DNA of 64,000 bases from Pseudarthrobacter sp. NamE2 (GTDB lineage: Bacteria; Actinomycetota; Actinomycetes; Actinomycetales; Micrococcaceae): assembly GCF_005796205.1 (NCBI RefSeq), contig NZ_VAHN01000011.1:62001-126000 (forward strand), in the 5' to 3' direction. How positions within the stretch are numbered: the first letter of the stretch is position 1; each line of letters begins with the position of its first letter. The position numbers and the translations under genes are program-made. Shown here in pieces: positions 1 through 8,968 of this stretch. Below the pieces are notes generated by a model. It was given only the letters and a program-made list of their open reading frames with translations, did no database searches and was not told where the DNA came from.

Positions 1-1
1 A

Positions 2-163
2 CTGACCACCGTCGGCCAGCGGCCTGACGAGCAGGCGGAGCTTGCCACCAAGATGCTCCTGGACGAACTGGACGGCGTGGCCGGATCGGTGCAGTCAGCG
101 GTTGCACCCCACGAGCTCATCGTGCGCCGGACCACAGCGCCGCCCATGGATCAGCGCCCCTGA
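2..163 (+). CDS. LacI-family transcriptional regulator, C-terminal end (partial)
   Basis: The window opens inside this gene. The readable tail contains LTTVGQRPDEQAELATKMLL followed by HELIVRRTTAPP, which matches the end of the periplasmic-binding-protein-like effector domain of LacI/GalR repressors, where a conserved arginine-rich strand ends in a STAPP-type motif. The helix-turn-helix lies outside the window, so neither the operator nor the sugar ligand can be judged. It ends in TGA and converges on the next gene with only 36 bases between them. No terminator is visible in that gap. Confidence 0.75.
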   Translation: MTTVGQRPDEQAELATKMLLDELDGVAGSVQSAVAPHELIVRRTTAPPMDQRP

Positions 164-199
164 ATCAGGGCGTTCCCCCGGTCAAGACGCAGGCCAGGC

Positions 200-1084
200 T
201 CAGGACGCGCGGGCCAGTTGGCGGATGGGGATCCAGCGGGACGCGAGCCGCCGATAGGCAGCTGCGGCGCCGGTCATGTCCCCTTCCGCAAGGCACTCAA
301 TGCCCAGCCGGATGTCCATGGGCGAATCGTCCGGGTACACCTTGTCCGCCACGGCCCCGTAGTCCAGCTCCACCATCGATTCCACATGGAACTGCTCAAG
401 CCACTCCGTGAGCTGGGCAAGGTCGTCCAGCATGTCGAGGTCGGGAGCGGCCAGTGCCAGGTTGGCCACGGCGTAGCGGGCGCGTTCCAGTGCCTCGGTG
501 ATGGGCGCCCACACGCGGACGGTGAGGATCCGGCCGGCGGCTTCCACAACGTCCTTGTGGTCCGACTCCATGAACAGGGAGAACCAGCTGAACGGGATGC
601 CCCAGGTGGAGGCGCGGGTGTGCACGCGGATGGAACCATCCCGGGCCTTGACCTGGTCGATCCGCTCCTGGTGCTTGTCCCGCTGTTCTTCCGGGATCAG
701 CAGCTCCGCGAGCGGACCGTGGATCCCTTCCATCAGCGCGTTGGCGGCCAGCCCGGCCCGGAGGACCAACTGGCTGGGACAGTAGAGGAGCACCGGCTCT
801 GCGTCAGCGCCGTCGTCGGACGCTCCGTCCTGGGCGGCAGGGGCAGTAGTGACGCGGACCAAGTCGGTGCGCCCGGTGGGGAAGGGATCGCCGCCCGAAC
901 GGGTGATGCGCCCCAAAGACGCCAGCAGCTCGGCGTTCTCGACGGCGGCGCGCGAGGCGGTGCGCGCGCCGGCGGCTTGGATGGCCGGGCGCTGTTCCTC
1001 CGGGAAAGCCTCCAGCGGCTCGTAGACGCGGAGGGTGGAAGAAAACGGCAGGCCTGCCTGGCCCCGGTAGAGGTTTCCCGTCAT
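200..1084 (-). CDS. Conserved actinobacterial protein of unknown function
   Basis: A 294-residue soluble protein with no signal peptide or membrane segment. I recognise the overall sequence as a conserved actinobacterial family that is usually left unnamed. It begins with a short N-terminal stretch (GNLYRGQAGLPFSSTLRVYEP) and has an acidic, helical C-terminal half. No catalytic motif stands out. It lies 34 bases downstream of the exonuclease III gene on the same strand, so the two may be co-transcribed. No function is proposed. Confidence 0.6.
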   Translation of the reverse strand: MTGNLYRGQAGLPFSSTLRVYEPLEAFPEEQRPAIQAAGARTASRAAVENAELLASLGRITRSGGDPFPTGRTDLVRVTTAPAAQDGASDDGADAEPVLLYCPSQLVLRAGLAANALMEGIHGPLAELLIPEEQRDKHQERIDQVKARDGSIRVHTRASTWGIPFSWFSLFMESDHKDVVEAAGRILTVRVWAPITEALERARYAVANLALAAPDLDMLDDLAQLTEWLEQFHVESMVELDYGAVADKVYPDDSPMDIRLGIECLAEGDMTGAAAAYRRLASRWIPIRQLARAS

Positions 1085-1118
1085 TGCGGTCTCCTTTGCT
1101 GGGTCCAGGTGGCTGCCA

Positions 1119-1925
1119 TCAGTTTGCCAGTTCCACCAGCACGGGGGCGTGATCCGAGGCGCCTTTGCCCTTGCGTTCCTCGCGGTCGATGGACGCGCCG
1201 GTCACCCGGCTGGCCAAAGCAGGGGAGGCAAGGACGAAGTCGATCCGCATGCCTTCGCGCCTGGGGAAACGCAGCTGCGTGTAGTCCCAGTAGGTGTAGA
1301 CGCCGGGCCCGGGAGTGTAGGGGCGGACAACGTCGGTGTAGCCGGCGGATTCGAACGCGTGGAACGCGGCACGCTCGGGCGGGCTGACGTGGGTGTACCT
1401 GTTGTTGACGAAGAGGTCGATGTCCCAAACGTCCTCATCGAAGGGCGCAATGTTCCAGTCACCCATCAGCGCCACCTGGGCCTGCGGGTTCTCGGCGACG
1501 AGTCCCTGCGCGTGCGTCTTCAGGCTCTCAAGCCACTTCAGCTTGTAGGGCATGTGCTCGTCGTCCAGGGAGCGGCCGTTGGGTACATACAGGCTCCAGA
1601 TCCGGATCCCGGCACAGGTCGCGGCCATCGCACGGGCTTCCTGGACGGGGTCCTTGCCGGCCTTGCCGAAGGCGGGCTGGTCCAGGAAGGTGCGCTCCAC
1701 ATCTTCCAGCCCCACACGTGAAGCGATGGCCACGCCGTTCCACTGGTTCACTCCGAAGTGGGCCACCTCGTAGCCCATGCGCTCAAAGAGCTCCCACGGA
1801 AAGTTGTCGTCCTTGCACTTGGTCTCCTGGATGGCCAAAACGTCGCAGTCGCTGCGCTGAAGCCAGGCTTCAACGCGGTCGGCGCGGGCACGGAGCGAAT
1901 TTACATTCCAGGTAGCGATCTTCAC
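1119..1925 (-). CDS. xthA: Exodeoxyribonuclease III / AP endonuclease
   Basis: Exonuclease III family enzyme (endonuclease/exonuclease/phosphatase fold) that cleaves 5' of abasic sites and degrades 3' ends in base-excision repair. Landmarks in order are the N-terminal KIATWNVNSLR, the metal-binding Glu in LAIQETKC, YVPNGRS, GDWNIAPFDEDVW and the C-terminal RIDFVLAS and SDHAPV motifs, so all catalytic elements are present. The GTG at 1925 is chosen because family members begin exactly at this MKIATWN-like sequence; the frame stays open further upstream to 2081 but with no family match. A TAAGTT box lies 7 nt before the start. It is divergent from mmsA. Confidence 0.93.
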   Translation of the reverse strand: MKIATWNVNSLRARADRVEAWLQRSDCDVLAIQETKCKDDNFPWELFERMGYEVAHFGVNQWNGVAIASRVGLEDVERTFLDQPAFGKAGKDPVQEARAMAATCAGIRIWSLYVPNGRSLDDEHMPYKLKWLESLKTHAQGLVAENPQAQVALMGDWNIAPFDEDVWDIDLFVNNRYTHVSPPERAAFHAFESAGYTDVVRPYTPGPGVYTYWDYTQLRFPRREGMRIDFVLASPALASRVTGASIDREERKGKGASDHAPVLVELAN

Positions 1926-2099
1926 AGTTCCTAACTTACCGTGGCGGCCGCGCCGGGGGTAAAGCAACGCGGAACGCTCCGAATTCCCCGGTTCCAAGCC
2001 GTGCCGGGTCCATGGAACTTGCCGGGAAGCCCGGGTATATTCGCAACCAGGCATGACCTGGGCCACATCCAACTGGACCAATGCGAAGGAGCATCAGCC

Positions 2100-3599
2100 A
2101 TGGTGCGCGAGCTCTCCCATTACATCGGCGGCCGGCACGTGGAAGGCGCCTCCGGACGCTTCGCCGACGTCTTCGACCCCTGTACCGGCGACGTCCAGGC
2201 CCGGGTCCCGCTCGCCGACCAGGACGAGGTGCGCAGCGCGGTAACCACCGCGTGCGAGGCTCAGGCTGCATGGGCGGGAACCAATCCACAGCGGCGGGCC
2301 AGGATCCTGCTCAAATTCGTGGACCTGGTCAACCGGAACATGGACGAACTGGCCCGGCTGTTGTCCTCGGAACACGGTAAAACCCTCGCGGATTCCAAGG
2401 GGGACATCCAGCGCGGCCTGGAAGTGGTGGAGTTCGCCGCCGGGGCTCCGCACCTGCTCAAAGGGGAGTTCTCAACGGACGCGGGCCCGGGCATCGACAT
2501 CCACTCGCTCCGCCAGCCGCTGGGCGTGGTGGCGGGCATCACCCCCTTCAACTTCCCCGCCATGATTCCGCTCTGGAAGTCGGCGCCTGCCTTGGCCGCC
2601 GGCAACGCCTTCATCCTCAAGCCCTCGGAGCGGGACCCGTCGGTGCCGCTCCGTCTGGCCGAGCTGTACAGCGAGGCAGGTGTTCCTGACGGCGTCTTCA
2701 CCGTGGTCAACGGGGACAAGGAAGCCGTGGACGCGCTGCTGGAGGACCCGCGGATCAAGGCGGTGGGCTTTGTGGGTTCCACCCCCATCGCCCGGTACAT
2801 CTATGCCACCGCCACCGCGCACGGCAAGCGGGCCCAGTGCTTCGGCGGCGCCAAGAACCACATGGTGGTCATGCCGGACGCCGACCTTGACCAGGCCGCG
2901 GACGCCCTGGTGGGCTCCGGTTACGGCTCGGCCGGCGAGCGGTGCATGGCCGTCTCCGTGGCCGTGCCGGTGGGCGAAGAAACCGCGGACAAGCTGGTGG
3001 CGAAGCTGCAGGACCGGGTCAAGCAACTTCGGGTGGGCCACAGCCTGTCGCCGGACTCCGACTTCGGGCCGGTGGTCTCTGCAGCGGCGAAGGAACGCAT
3101 AGAGGGCTACATCCGGTCAGGCGTTGACGACGGCGCAGCCCTCCTTGCCGACGGGCGCGGCCTGACGGTGGAGGGCCACGAGAACGGCTTCTGGCTGGGC
3201 GCCACTCTTTTCGACCGAGTCACCCCGGAGATGGCCGTCTACCGGGACGAGATTTTTGGGCCCGTCCTCAGCGTTGTGCGGGCGGCCGGGTATGAGGAAG
3301 CCCTCCGGCTGTGCACCGATAACCCGTACGGCAACGGCGTGGCCATCTTCACCCGGGACGGTGACGCCGCCCGCGACTTCGCCACCAGGGTGGACGTCGG
3401 CATGGTGGGAATCAACGTCCCCATCCCGGTTCCGCTGGCCTACTACACGTTCGGCGGCTGGAAGGCCTCCGGCTTTGGCGACTTGAACCAGCACGGCGCG
3501 GACGCCTTCCGCTTCTACACCAAAACCAAGACCGTCACCACGCGCTGGCCTTCCGGCATACGGCAGGGGTCCAGCTTCGTCATGCCGGAAGGAAGCTGA
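2100..3599 (+). CDS. mmsA: CoA-acylating methylmalonate-semialdehyde dehydrogenase
   Basis: Converts methylmalonate semialdehyde to propionyl-CoA with NAD+ and CoA, the last dedicated step of valine (and myo-inositol) catabolism. The 499-residue aldehyde-dehydrogenase fold shows the N-terminal HYIGGRHVEG, the cofactor-site stretch PFNFPAMIPLWKSAPALAAG, GFVGSTPIARYIY and the nucleophile in SAGERCMAVS (Cys about 282). ATG 2100 is preceded by GAAGGA at good distance. It is the first gene of an operon whose following three genes overlap by 1-8 bases and supply the preceding steps, which fits this activity better than a generic aldehyde dehydrogenase. Confidence 0.94.
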   Translation: MVRELSHYIGGRHVEGASGRFADVFDPCTGDVQARVPLADQDEVRSAVTTACEAQAAWAGTNPQRRARILLKFVDLVNRNMDELARLLSSEHGKTLADSKGDIQRGLEVVEFAAGAPHLLKGEFSTDAGPGIDIHSLRQPLGVVAGITPFNFPAMIPLWKSAPALAAGNAFILKPSERDPSVPLRLAELYSEAGVPDGVFTVVNGDKEAVDALLEDPRIKAVGFVGSTPIARYIYATATAHGKRAQCFGGAKNHMVVMPDADLDQAADALVGSGYGSAGERCMAVSVAVPVGEETADKLVAKLQDRVKQLRVGHSLSPDSDFGPVVSAAAKERIEGYIRSGVDDGAALLADGRGLTVEGHENGFWLGATLFDRVTPEMAVYRDEIFGPVLSVVRAAGYEEALRLCTDNPYGNGVAIFTRDGDAARDFATRVDVGMVGINVPIPVPLAYYTFGGWKASGFGDLNQHGADAFRFYTKTKTVTTRWPSGIRQGSSFVMPEGS

Positions 3600-4693
3600 T
3601 GACAGACATTGCACCGAACGGAAACGACGTGCTGTTTGAGCGGCGGGGCGGGCTGGCGGCCATTACGCTCAACAGGCCGAAGGCGGTCAACGCGCTCACC
3701 GCCGGCATGGTGGAGGCGGTGCTGGGGCAGCTCACGGCATGGGCGGACGACGACGGCGTTGCCACGGTTTTGGTGCAGGGCGCCGGAGAGCGGGGCCTGT
3801 GCGCAGGCGGTGACATCGTGGCCATCTACCAGGACATTCCGCAGGGCGGAGCACGCACGGCGGATTTCTGGCAGACCGAATACCGCATGAACTCATTAAT
3901 CGCCCGCTACCCCAAACCCTACGTGGCGCTGATGGACGGCCTGGTGCTGGGCGGGGGAGTGGGAATCTCCGCGCATGGCTCGGTCCGGGTAGTCACCGAA
4001 CGGACCAGGACAGGAATGCCTGAGACTACGATCGGCTTCGCCCCCGACGTCGGCGGCACCTTCCTGCTGGCCCGCGCACCCGGGGAAACGGGGACGCATG
4101 CAGGCCTGACGGGCGCCCACCTGGACGGACCTGACGCGCTGTACCTGGGGCTTGCCGACCACTTCGTCCCCTCCTCGGAGCTGCCCCGCCTCGTGGCCGC
4201 GCTGGAGGACCAAAGCGCGGAAGCCGCCGTCGGACGCTGCGCCCGGGAGGCACCGCCCTCTGCCCTGGCCGGGCAGCGGGAGTGGATCGATTCCTGCTAC
4301 GCCGGGAACGACGCCGGGGACATCGTGGGCAGGCTCCGCGCCTGGCGGGGCGACGGCGCGGCCGAGGCTGCCCGGGCCGCCGACAGCATAGAAGCGAAAT
4401 CACCCACGTCAGTGAAGGTCACCCTGGAATCGCTGCGGCGGGCCAGGACGCTGACGCTGGACGAGGTTCTGGCCCAGGAATACCGGGCCGGGCTGCATTT
4501 CCTGACGCACCCGGATTTCCGGGAGGGAATCCGTGCGCAGGTGGTGGACAAGGACCGCACGCCGCGCTGGAATCCACCCGGCCTCGGAAGGGTGCTGCCG
4601 GAACACGTCGCCCGTTTTTTCGAACCCGGCGGCAGGGAACTGGACCTGCAGGCAGGCGGGGACCTGCCGGTAAAGGAGGCGGACCATGTCTAG
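3599..4693 (+). CDS. 3-hydroxyisobutyryl-CoA hydrolase (enoyl-CoA hydratase/isomerase fold)
   Basis: A 364-residue crotonase-fold protein, longer than a hydratase and close to the usual HIBYL-CoA hydrolase length. It has the oxyanion-hole segments GERGLCAGGD and GLVLGGGVGISAHGS, then MPETTIGFAPDVGGTF, typical of the hydrolase branch, and a C-terminal extension with KSPTSVKVTLES. It releases free 3-hydroxyisobutyrate from its CoA ester in valine breakdown. The start codon overlaps the mmsA stop by one base (TGATG), so translation is probably coupled. Distinction from other crotonases rests on length, the C-terminal segment and operon context. Confidence 0.88.
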   Translation: MTDIAPNGNDVLFERRGGLAAITLNRPKAVNALTAGMVEAVLGQLTAWADDDGVATVLVQGAGERGLCAGGDIVAIYQDIPQGGARTADFWQTEYRMNSLIARYPKPYVALMDGLVLGGGVGISAHGSVRVVTERTRTGMPETTIGFAPDVGGTFLLARAPGETGTHAGLTGAHLDGPDALYLGLADHFVPSSELPRLVAALEDQSAEAAVGRCAREAPPSALAGQREWIDSCYAGNDAGDIVGRLRAWRGDGAAEAARAADSIEAKSPTSVKVTLESLRRARTLTLDEVLAQEYRAGLHFLTHPDFREGIRAQVVDKDRTPRWNPPGLGRVLPEHVARFFEPGGRELDLQAGGDLPVKEADHV

Positions 4694-5690
4694 GACGTAT
4701 ACCGTGGCGTTCCTGGGCCTGGGGCACATGGGCGGACCCATGGCCGCGAACCTTGTCAGTGCCGGTCATTCCGTTGCCGGCTTCGACGTGGTTCCGGCAG
4801 CCCTCGACCAGGCACGCGCGAACGGTATCCCGGTGGCACCGGGCGCAACGGAAGCGGCGGCCGGCGCCGACGTGGTGCTGACGATGTTCCAGAGCGGCCA
4901 GCAGGTGCTCGACGCCTACCGCGGGACTGCGGGGCAGCCAGGGCTCCTGGCCGCGGCGGATCCAGGGACCGTGTTCCTGGACTGCTCCACCATCAATGTG
5001 GATGAGGCGCGGGAAGCTGCCCGCCTGGCAACCGGCGCCGGGCACCGGTCGGTGGATGCGCCCGTCTCCGGCGGAGTGGTGGGTGCGGAAGCGGGCACCC
5101 TCACCTTCATGGTGGGCGCCGAAGAAGCGGATTTCGACGCCGTCCGGCCGCTGCTGGAGGTGATGGGCAAACGCGTGGTGCATTGCGGGACGCACGGCGC
5201 CGGCCAGGCGGCGAAGGTCTGCAACAACCTCATCCTGGGTGTGTCGATGATCGCGGTGAGCGAGGCGTTCGTGCTCGGCGAGAAGCTGGGCCTGAGCCAC
5301 CAGGCCCTGTTCGACGTGGCATCAGCAGCATCGGGCCAGTGCTGGGCATTGACCACCAACTGCCCTGTGCCCGGGCCAGTTCCCGCCAGCCCGGCAAACC
5401 GCGACTACCAGCCCGGCTTTGCGGGCGCGCTGATGGCCAAGGACCTCAATCTCGCGGTCAACGCCCTGCGCAGCACCGGGGTGGCGGGCCGGATGGGCCC
5501 CCTCGCCGCCGAAATCTACGATACGTTTGCCGCGGAAGGCGGTGCCGGCCGGGACTTCTCCGGGATCATCACGGACATCCGGAAGAAGTCGGAACAGATT
5601 GCCGGGCACATGGAATCAGGGGCGCCCGGCGCCCGGGCCCAGGGGCATCACCACGCCGCAACAGCGCACGACGACGGGAGTCCTGAATGA
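4686..5690 (+). CDS. mmsB: 3-hydroxyisobutyrate dehydrogenase
   Basis: NAD-dependent beta-hydroxyacid dehydrogenase that oxidises 3-hydroxyisobutyrate to methylmalonate semialdehyde, the substrate of MmsA. The N-terminal Rossmann motif [13 protein letters not shown], substrate-binding [16 protein letters not shown] and the catalytic-lysine motif [13 protein letters not shown] are all present. The protein is 334 residues; the last 30 or so (rich in His, Ala and Gly) exceed the usual family end. A strong AAAGGAGG site precedes ATG 4686 inside the end of the upstream gene, giving an 8-base overlap. Confidence 0.93.
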   Translation: MSRTYTVAFLGLGHMGGPMAANLVSAGHSVAGFDVVPAALDQARANGIPVAPGATEAAAGADVVLTMFQSGQQVLDAYRGTAGQPGLLAAADPGTVFLDCSTINVDEAREAARLATGAGHRSVDAPVSGGVVGAEAGTLTFMVGAEEADFDAVRPLLEVMGKRVVHCGTHGAGQAAKVCNNLILGVSMIAVSEAFVLGEKLGLSHQALFDVASAASGQCWALTTNCPVPGPVPASPANRDYQPGFAGALMAKDLNLAVNALRSTGVAGRMGPLAAEIYDTFAAEGGAGRDFSGIITDIRKKSEQIAGHMESGAPGARAQGHHHAATAHDDGSPE

Positions 5691-6463
5691 CGGAGTACGC
5701 CAACATCCTGGTGGAGCAGCGGGGCAGGGTGGGGTTGGTGACCCTCAACCGGCCGCATGCCCTGAACGCACTGGACAGGGCCACCATGGAGGAACTGGTA
5801 TCCGCCGCCACCGCCATGGATGCCGATTCCGGCGTGGGTGCCGTGGTGATCACCGGCTCCGGCAAAGCGTTTGCAGCAGGGGCCGACATCAAGGAAATGG
5901 CGTCCCAGGGCTACATGGACATGTACGCGGCGGATTGGTTCCGCGGCTGGGAGGACTTCACCCGGCTGCGGATTCCGACCATCGCCGCCGTGTCCGGCTT
6001 CGCGCTGGGCGGCGGCTGCGAACTGGCCATGATGTGCGATCTCATCATCGCCGGCGACAACGCCAAGTTCGGGCAGCCGGAGATCAACCTGGGCGTGCTC
6101 CCCGGCATGGGCGGGTCGCAGCGCCTCACCCGGGCCGTGGGGAAGGCCAAGGCGATGGATCTCATCCTCACCGGCCGGTTCATCGGGGCGGAGGAGGCCG
6201 ACCGGTGCGGCCTGGTATCCCGTGTTGTTCCTGCCGAGGACGTGGTGGATGAAGCCCTCAAAGCCGCCGAGGTCATCGCCTCGAAGTCGAAACCGGTGGC
6301 CATGGCGGCCAAGGAAGCCGTGAACGCCGCCTTCGAGACCGGACTTGCCCAGGGGGTCCTGTTCGAGCGCCGGCTCTTCCATTCGCTGTTTGCCACCGAG
6401 GACCAGAAGGAAGGCATGGCGGCGTTCACGGAGAAGCGGGAACCCGCGTTCAGGCACCGGTGA
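5687..6463 (+). CDS. Enoyl-CoA hydratase
   Basis: A 258-residue crotonase with both catalytic glutamates in place: [13 protein letters not shown] and [18 protein letters not shown]. The CoA/oxyanion motif [11 protein letters not shown] is also present. It hydrates trans-2-enoyl-CoA; in this operon a role as methacrylyl-CoA hydratase, just before the HIBYL-CoA hydrolase, is the natural inference. The start overlaps the mmsB stop by four bases. It converges on and overlaps the next gene by 14 bases, leaving no room for a separate terminator. Confidence 0.9.
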   Translation: MTEYANILVEQRGRVGLVTLNRPHALNALDRATMEELVSAATAMDADSGVGAVVITGSGKAFAAGADIKEMASQGYMDMYAADWFRGWEDFTRLRIPTIAAVSGFALGGGCELAMMCDLIIAGDNAKFGQPEINLGVLPGMGGSQRLTRAVGKAKAMDLILTGRFIGAEEADRCGLVSRVVPAEDVVDEALKAAEVIASKSKPVAMAAKEAVNAAFETGLAQGVLFERRLFHSLFATEDQKEGMAAFTEKREPAFRHR

Positions 6464-7427
6464 GGGCCGCGGAAGTCCGGTAGGCCAGGAGGTCACGTTC
6501 CAGTTCCTCCGCCATCAGGTGGTTGTTGATCACGACGGCGGTCCACGCCGCGGAGGCGGCGGACGCCAGCACCTGGGCCCGCAGGTCCGTCACGTTGCCG
6601 GCAGCCCAAACACCCGGAACAGCAGTGGCGCCCTCGGCGTCGGTTTCGAGGTAGTCGCCGATGCCCATCGGGTGCGGCGTGGCTCTCAGGCCCAGGCCGG
6701 TGAATGCGCCAAGTCGGGCATGGACACGCGACCCCGCCACCACGGCGTCCACGGCCACCTCCGGTCCGCCCGCCAACACGACGCCGCGGAGGAAGCCGCC
6801 CTCTACCCTGAGGGTTTCCACCGCCCCTTCCACCACCTTGATTCCCCGTGCCGCCATTTGCTCGAGATCCCCGTCGCCGGGGGTGACGGTGTTGTTCAGG
6901 AACAGCGTGATGTTGTTGCTCCATTGCCTGAACAGCAGGCTCTGGTGGACTGACCACGGCCCGGTGCCCAGCACCCCGATCACCTGGTCGCGCACCTCCC
7001 AGCCGTGGCAGAACGGGCAGTGCAGGACATCTTTGCCCCAGCGTTCACGAAGCCCGGGGATATCGGGCAGCTCGTCCGTCAGCCCGGTAGTAATCAGGAG
7101 CCGCCGCCCGCGGAGCACCGCGCCGCCGTCGAGCGTTACTTCGAAGCCCCGGTGCACGTCACCGGCGGCTGCGACCACTTCTCCCGGCACAATGGCCGCG
7201 CCGTATCGTTCTGCCTCTGCCCGCCCCACGGCCAGCAGTTCCGCCGGACTGATCCCATCGCGCGAGAGGAAGCCGTGCACTTCCTCGGCCGGGGCGTTGC
7301 GCGGCTCGCCGCTGTCCACCACCGCCACAGATCGGCGGGTGCGCCCAAGCATCTGGGCCGCACTCAGGCCTGCGGCGCCACCACCCACGATTACAACGTC
7401 ATACATTGTTTCCGTTCGTTCAGTCAT
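6450..7427 (-). CDS. Thioredoxin-reductase-like FAD/NAD(P)H oxidoreductase
   Basis: A 325-residue two-domain flavoprotein. The FAD-binding [15 protein letters not shown] is at the N terminus, the redox motif is CPFCHGWEV (residues about 140) in place of the classic CATC of thioredoxin reductase, an NADP-domain glycine motif follows (GVLGTG), and a C-terminal [15 protein letters not shown] binds FAD. It resembles stand-alone TrxR-like enzymes rather than TrxB, so the electron acceptor is unknown. It is divergent from an XRE/cupin regulator that probably controls it. A second in-frame ATG lies seven codons downstream. Confidence 0.85.
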   Translation of the reverse strand: MTERTETMYDVVIVGGGAAGLSAAQMLGRTRRSVAVVDSGEPRNAPAEEVHGFLSRDGISPAELLAVGRAEAERYGAAIVPGEVVAAAGDVHRGFEVTLDGGAVLRGRRLLITTGLTDELPDIPGLRERWGKDVLHCPFCHGWEVRDQVIGVLGTGPWSVHQSLLFRQWSNNITLFLNNTVTPGDGDLEQMAARGIKVVEGAVETLRVEGGFLRGVVLAGGPEVAVDAVVAGSRVHARLGAFTGLGLRATPHPMGIGDYLETDAEGATAVPGVWAAGNVTDLRAQVLASAASAAWTAVVINNHLMAEELERDLLAYRTSAALTGA

Positions 7428-7448
7428 GCATCCATGCTCGATCCCGCT

Positions 7449-7492
7449 TCGCCAAGTGGCAAAGTATTTTGCTGTTCTGGCAAAATGACCGT
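7449..7492. promoter_or_regulatory. Probable XRE operator and divergent promoter
   Basis: The 65-base gap between the flavoprotein and the XRE gene carries two direct TGGCAAA copies (7457-7463 and 7478-7484), exactly 21 bases apart, or two helical turns. Each is the half of an imperfect dyad: GCCA-N2-TGGC at 7451-7460 and TTTGC-N7-GCAAA at 7468-7484. The second dyad overlaps a CAAAAT -10-like box 6 nt before the XRE start codon. Autoregulation by the adjacent gene product is inferred. Confidence 0.5.
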
Positions 7493-8077
7493 GTGGACGA
7501 AAACCTTGACGACGTATTGGCCGCCGTTGGTCCCAGGTTGAAAGCCCTCCGCCTGGCCCGCAACATCACGCTGGCCGAGCTGGCTGAAACCACCGGAATA
7601 TCCGTGAGCACGCTGTCCCGGCTGGAAGCAGGGCAGCGCCGGCCCAACCTCGAACTGCTCCTGCCGTTGGCCAAGGCCTACCAGGTGCCGCTGGATGAAC
7701 TGGTGGGCGCGCCCGAAACGGGCGATCCGCGGGTGCACCTGCGGCCCATCGAGGCCCACGGCATGACCATCATCCCGCTCACCCGGAAACCCGGCGGCAT
7801 CCAGGCGTACAAGCACATCCTGCCTGCGGGCCGACTCGAAGCACCCAGCCCCAAGGTGCATGAGGGGTACGAATGGCTGTACGTCCTGAACGGCAAGCTG
7901 CGCATGGTGCTCGGCAGCCAGGACCTCGTCCTGCGGCCGGGTGAGGCAGCGGAATTCGATACGCGCATCCCGCACTGGTTCGGCAGGGCGGACGGCAGGG
8001 CCGTGGAGTTCCTCAGCCTTTTTGGAACCCAGGGGGAGCGGATGCATGTCAGGGCCAAGCCTTCCTCCGGACGGTAG
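7493..8077 (+). CDS. XRE-family regulator with C-terminal cupin domain
   Basis: A 194-residue transcription factor. Residues about 12-66 form the HTH (RLKALRLARNITLAELAETT, then SVSTLSRLEAGQRRPNLELL). Residues about 110-185 form a cupin 2 domain with HEGYEWLYVLNGKLRMVLG and PGEAAEFDTRIPHWFG, probably the effector pocket. The GTG at 7493 was chosen because the family begins just before this HTH and because a -10-like box ends 6 nt upstream; the longer open frame (to 7406) would run into the divergent gene. The effector is unknown. Confidence 0.85.
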   Translation: MDENLDDVLAAVGPRLKALRLARNITLAELAETTGISVSTLSRLEAGQRRPNLELLLPLAKAYQVPLDELVGAPETGDPRVHLRPIEAHGMTIIPLTRKPGGIQAYKHILPAGRLEAPSPKVHEGYEWLYVLNGKLRMVLGSQDLVLRPGEAAEFDTRIPHWFGRADGRAVEFLSLFGTQGERMHVRAKPSSGR

Positions 8078-8174
8078 GGGGCATGGCGGGGCTGTCAGGT
8101 TGCCTTCAGGCCCGTAAGGTAGACAGGACCGCAGGAAAACGCATAGGCGATGCCGCGGACATTGGGGAGACATC

Positions 8175-8831
8175 ATGTGGGGAGCAGCAGCCGCGGAGCC
8201 GGCCGGTCCGACTGACGGACTTGGAGGCCTGGTAGGCGTTGCCGCCCGGGCCATCGACAGGCTGGGGGAGTGGGGCGTAGGGGCTTTCACCCTGGCCGAG
8301 ACAATGGTCCCGCCCATACCCAGCGAGGTGATCCTGCCCCTGGCCGGCTACCTTGCACGGCAGGGTGCCCTTAACCTGGTCCTGGTTTTCGTCACCAGCA
8401 CGCTGGGTGCCTACGCGGGCGCCCTGCTCCTGTATTGGCTGGGGGCGAAACTGGGGCTGGAGCGGTCCATTCGCGGGCTGTCCAGGCTTCCGCTCGTGGA
8501 CAGGGAGGACTTCGAGCATGCTGCGGCATGGTTCCGCCGGCACGGCAGGCCATCGATTTTTTTCGGCCGCCTGCTCCCCGGGGTCCGCAGCCTCATCTCG
8601 CTTCCCGCCGGCGCGTCCGCCATGCCGCTGGGTACCTTCAGCCTGTACACCCTGGCCGGCAGCAGCGTGTGGAACGGGGCGCTGATCGGGCTCGGTTACC
8701 TGCTGGGCACCCAGTACAGGCTGATCGAAGAGTACTCCCGGTTCCTCAACTACGCCGTGTACGCGGCACTGGTCATCACGGTGGTGCTGCTCGTGGTCCG
8801 GCGCTTTCGGCGCGCGAAGGCGAACCGCTGA
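8175..8831 (+). CDS. DedA-family membrane protein
   Basis: A 218-residue integral membrane protein with several hydrophobic segments. The family hallmark is here: ETMVPPIPSEVILPLAGYLA near residue 45, and FFGRLLPGVRSLISLPAGASAMPLGTFSLYTLAGSSVWNGALI with the conserved Arg and Gly residues. DedA proteins are linked to lipid scrambling or undecaprenyl-phosphate recycling and membrane homeostasis; which applies here cannot be read from the sequence. It stands alone, with neighbours 98 and 138 bases away. Confidence 0.87.
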   Translation: MWGAAAAEPAGPTDGLGGLVGVAARAIDRLGEWGVGAFTLAETMVPPIPSEVILPLAGYLARQGALNLVLVFVTSTLGAYAGALLLYWLGAKLGLERSIRGLSRLPLVDREDFEHAAAWFRRHGRPSIFFGRLLPGVRSLISLPAGASAMPLGTFSLYTLAGSSVWNGALIGLGYLLGTQYRLIEEYSRFLNYAVYAALVITVVLLVVRRFRRAKANR

Positions 8832-8913
8832 CTTCGCAACCCCGCGAATATAGCGGGGCGCCCATCGGTTTGGAACGTTGTCCTCTGAGCCGGGCCTCGC
8901 TAGCATCGAAGCG

Positions 8914-8927
8914 GTAAGCATACTTAC
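8914..8927. promoter_or_regulatory. 14-bp palindrome upstream of the SDR gene
   Basis: The sequence GTAAGCATACTTAC is an inverted repeat (GTAAG-N4-CTTAC) 41 bases before the SDR start codon. It looks like a regulator or sigma-factor target site. No cognate regulator is encoded beside it. Confidence 0.35.
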
Positions 8928-8968
8928 TGTTCTGTCCTCCTCGATGAGGAAGCAGGAAGGGAAGCCGG

